DNA of 15,488 nucleotides, from the NCBI GenBank assembly GCA_022827045.1, contig JAJDTQ010000057.1:1-15488 (forward strand). The letters are read 5' to 3'. This DNA comes from Candidatus Binatia bacterium (lineage in GTDB: Bacteria; Desulfobacterota_B; Binatia; UBA9968; JAJDTQ01). The stretch's first letter is position 1. Every line of letters starts with the position of its first letter. The translations under genes were made by a program, and so were the position numbers. The notes beneath the pieces are model-generated. The model had not been told where the DNA came from. It saw nothing but the letters and a program-made list of their open reading frames with translations, and made no database searches. Below are positions 14,233 through 15,488 of the stretch, one piece after another.

Positions 14233-15488
14233 TCAGGGAGACGCGGGCTCGCCCCGGAAGGCCTTTACCCGGACCAGGTGGGCGACGATGGCCAGGATCA
14301 CGGCGGCGGCGCCCAGGCTGAGAGTCATGGGATGCGGAAAGATCATCACGAAACCACCGGCCACCAGGAGAACGCGCTCCCAGGCGGCGGTGGCCCTGGA
14401 GATCCAGCCCTCGAAACCCGCGGCCAGGGCGAACAGCGCCAGCGCTGCCGTGGCGGTGGCGAAGGCGATTTCGAAAAGGCTCCCGTGCATCAGCAGCCCG
14501 TTGTTGAAGACGAACAGGAACGGCAGCACGAACGCGCCGACGGCCAGGCGTATGCCGAGGAGCCCCACGATCATGGGGTTGGCTCCGGCCAGGCCTCCGG
14601 CAAGGAACATGGCCGGGCCCGCCGGCGGGGACATGGGCGCGATGACCGCGAAATAGACCGCGAACAGGTGCGCGGCCAGCGGCGGCACGCCCAGTTGCAC
14701 GGTCACGGGCACGATCATGATGGCCGTCAGGATGTAGGTGGCCGCCACCGACAGCGGCGCCCCCAGCACCAGGGACGCGATCATGGCGATGACCAGGGCC
14801 GGGAACAGGTAGCCGCCGGAGAAGAGCATCACCATGGAGCCGAACTTGCCGCCCAGGCCGGTGGCGGAGATGGCGGTGACCATGATGGCGCCGGCGGCGA
14901 TGGGCAGCGCCACGATGATGGTGGTGGTGGCGCCGGTCTCGAGCCCCTTGAGCACGTTCTTGATGAAGTCCTTGCGCCCCTTCTTCCGGATGACCGTGAC
15001 CACCAGCAAGGTCGCGATGGCCACCAGCGCGGCCCGGATGGGGGTGTAGCCTTCCAGCAGGACCCAGACGATGACCACCAGCGGCACGATGAAGTGGCCG
15101 TCTTCCTTGAGCACGTCCCACGCCGAGCGTTGGCCCTCGGTGGGGGAGGTGATCCCCATCTTCACGCTCTCCATGTGCACCTGCCAGAAGACCGTGTAGA
15201 AGTAGAGGCAGGCGGGTATGAACGCCGCCACGATGATCTCGACGTACGGGATGCCGCTGATGTCGCTCATCAGGAACACGGTGGAGGCCATCACCGGCGG
15301 CATGAACATGCCCCCCATGGAGGCCGACAGCTCCACCGCGCCCGCGAACTGCGGCCGGAAGCCGACCTGCTTCATCATCGGGATGGTGAAGGAGCCGCTG
15401 GTGGCGACGTTGGCGATCTGGCTGCCGGAGATGGTGCCGAACAGCCCGCTCCCCACCACCGCCACCTTGGCCGGTCCCCCGCGCGCGC
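14233..15488 (-). CDS. TRAP transporter fused permease (DctQM-type), C-terminal part; 5' end outside window
   Basis: The frame is open to the window edge and encodes at least 418 residues, beginning GGPAKVAVVGSGLFGTISGS. It is a polytopic inner-membrane protein with many hydrophobic segments, and it has DctM-family hallmarks: GTISGSQIANVATSGSFTIP, a GGMFMPPVM segment, and later AVIAPMSPPAGPAMFLAGGLAG. The repeated 'P-P' and 'A-G-P-A' helix breaks belong to the large TRAP subunit. The long C-terminal extension with extra helices suggests the fused small-plus-large type that usually works with a TAXI-family periplasmic binding protein. Such transporters take up organic acids driven by an ion gradient. 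The substrate is not predictable. The true start lies beyond position 15488, so the GTG at 15465 is only internal. The stop is TGA at 14233-14235 on the - strand. Confidence 0.93.
   Translation of the reverse strand, partial: ARGGPAKVAVVGSGLFGTISGSQIANVATSGSFTIPMMKQVGFRPQFAGAVELSASMGGMFMPPVMASTVFLMSDISGIPYVEIIVAAFIPACLYFYTVFWQVHMESVKMGITSPTEGQRSAWDVLKEDGHFIVPLVVIVWVLLEGYTPIRAALVAIATLLVVTVIRKKGRKDFIKNVLKGLETGATTTIIVALPIAAGAIMVTAISATGLGGKFGSMVMLFSGGYLFPALVIAMIASLVLGAPLSVAATYILTAIMIVPVTVQLGVPPLAAHLFAVYFAVIAPMSPPAGPAMFLAGGLAGANPMIVGLLGIRLAVGAFVLPFLFVFNNGLLMHGSLFEIAFATATAALALFALAAGFEGWISRATAAWERVLLVAGGFVMIFPHPMTLSLGAAAVILAIVAHLVRVKAFRGEPASP

Noticed and set aside
14225..15121. 298-codon - strand frame inside the TRAP permease
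   Set aside because: It is an out-of-frame reading of the permease, rich in His, Arg and Gly, with no membrane segments.
1..15488. CRISPR array, tRNA or rRNA genes
   Set aside because: No regularly spaced repeats, cloverleaf-like ends or rRNA-like stretches were seen on either strand.

Overview
The window is high-GC bacterial DNA, most likely from a proteobacterium. A gammaproteobacterium is plausible but not proven: the hints are the TRAP-type permease, the lipoprotein transglycosylase, the short CCCTCTCCC palindrome and the family of the broken integrase. No rRNA, tRNA or CRISPR array was seen. The left 13.3 kb reads as a mobile defence island. The right 2 kb reads as ordinary chromosome.

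Positions 2-11700 hold nine genes, all on the + strand and nearly touching. They are a ribbon-helix-helix antitoxin (cut by the window edge), a PIN-domain VapC/FitB-type toxin, the type I restriction-modification genes hsdR, hsdM and hsdS, a Vsr mismatch endonuclease, a Dcm-type cytosine-5 methyltransferase, a 984-residue protein with two GHKL ATPase modules, and a 521-residue protein that begins with a receiver-like domain. Toxin/hsdR, hsdM/hsdS and hsdS/vsr overlap by 4 bases. dcm overlaps the ATPase gene by one base. The largest gap is 124 bases, between vsr and dcm. This looks like two conflict modules joined head to tail: a toxin-antitoxin plus type I R-M unit, then a Vsr-Dcm-GHKL-receiver unit. 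The second is the most interesting part of the window. It couples a DNA-methylation mark to a histidine-kinase-like sensor and a receiver partner, and it shows no classical restriction nuclease.

Positions 11701-13277 are a scar. The N-terminal part of a tyrosine recombinase (12813-13277) and a frameshifted fossil of a recombinase C-terminus (about 11770-11920) lie on the - strand in the correct order. Between them is an intact - strand gene (11972-12697) for a small protein with an R-x4-H signature, a candidate HEPN-type ribonuclease. An AT-rich block (13278-13429) follows and probably marks the island edge.

Positions 13430-15488 (- strand) carry a lipoprotein with a lytic-transglycosylase-like domain, a palindromic intergenic repeat, and the C-terminal part of a fused TRAP transporter permease that runs off the window.

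Functional model (inference): HsdRMS restricts unmodified DNA and the toxin-antitoxin pair stabilises the locus. Dcm marks self DNA and Vsr repairs or cuts T:G mismatches at those sites. The GHKL/receiver pair may sense damage or invasion and control an unrecognised effector activity.
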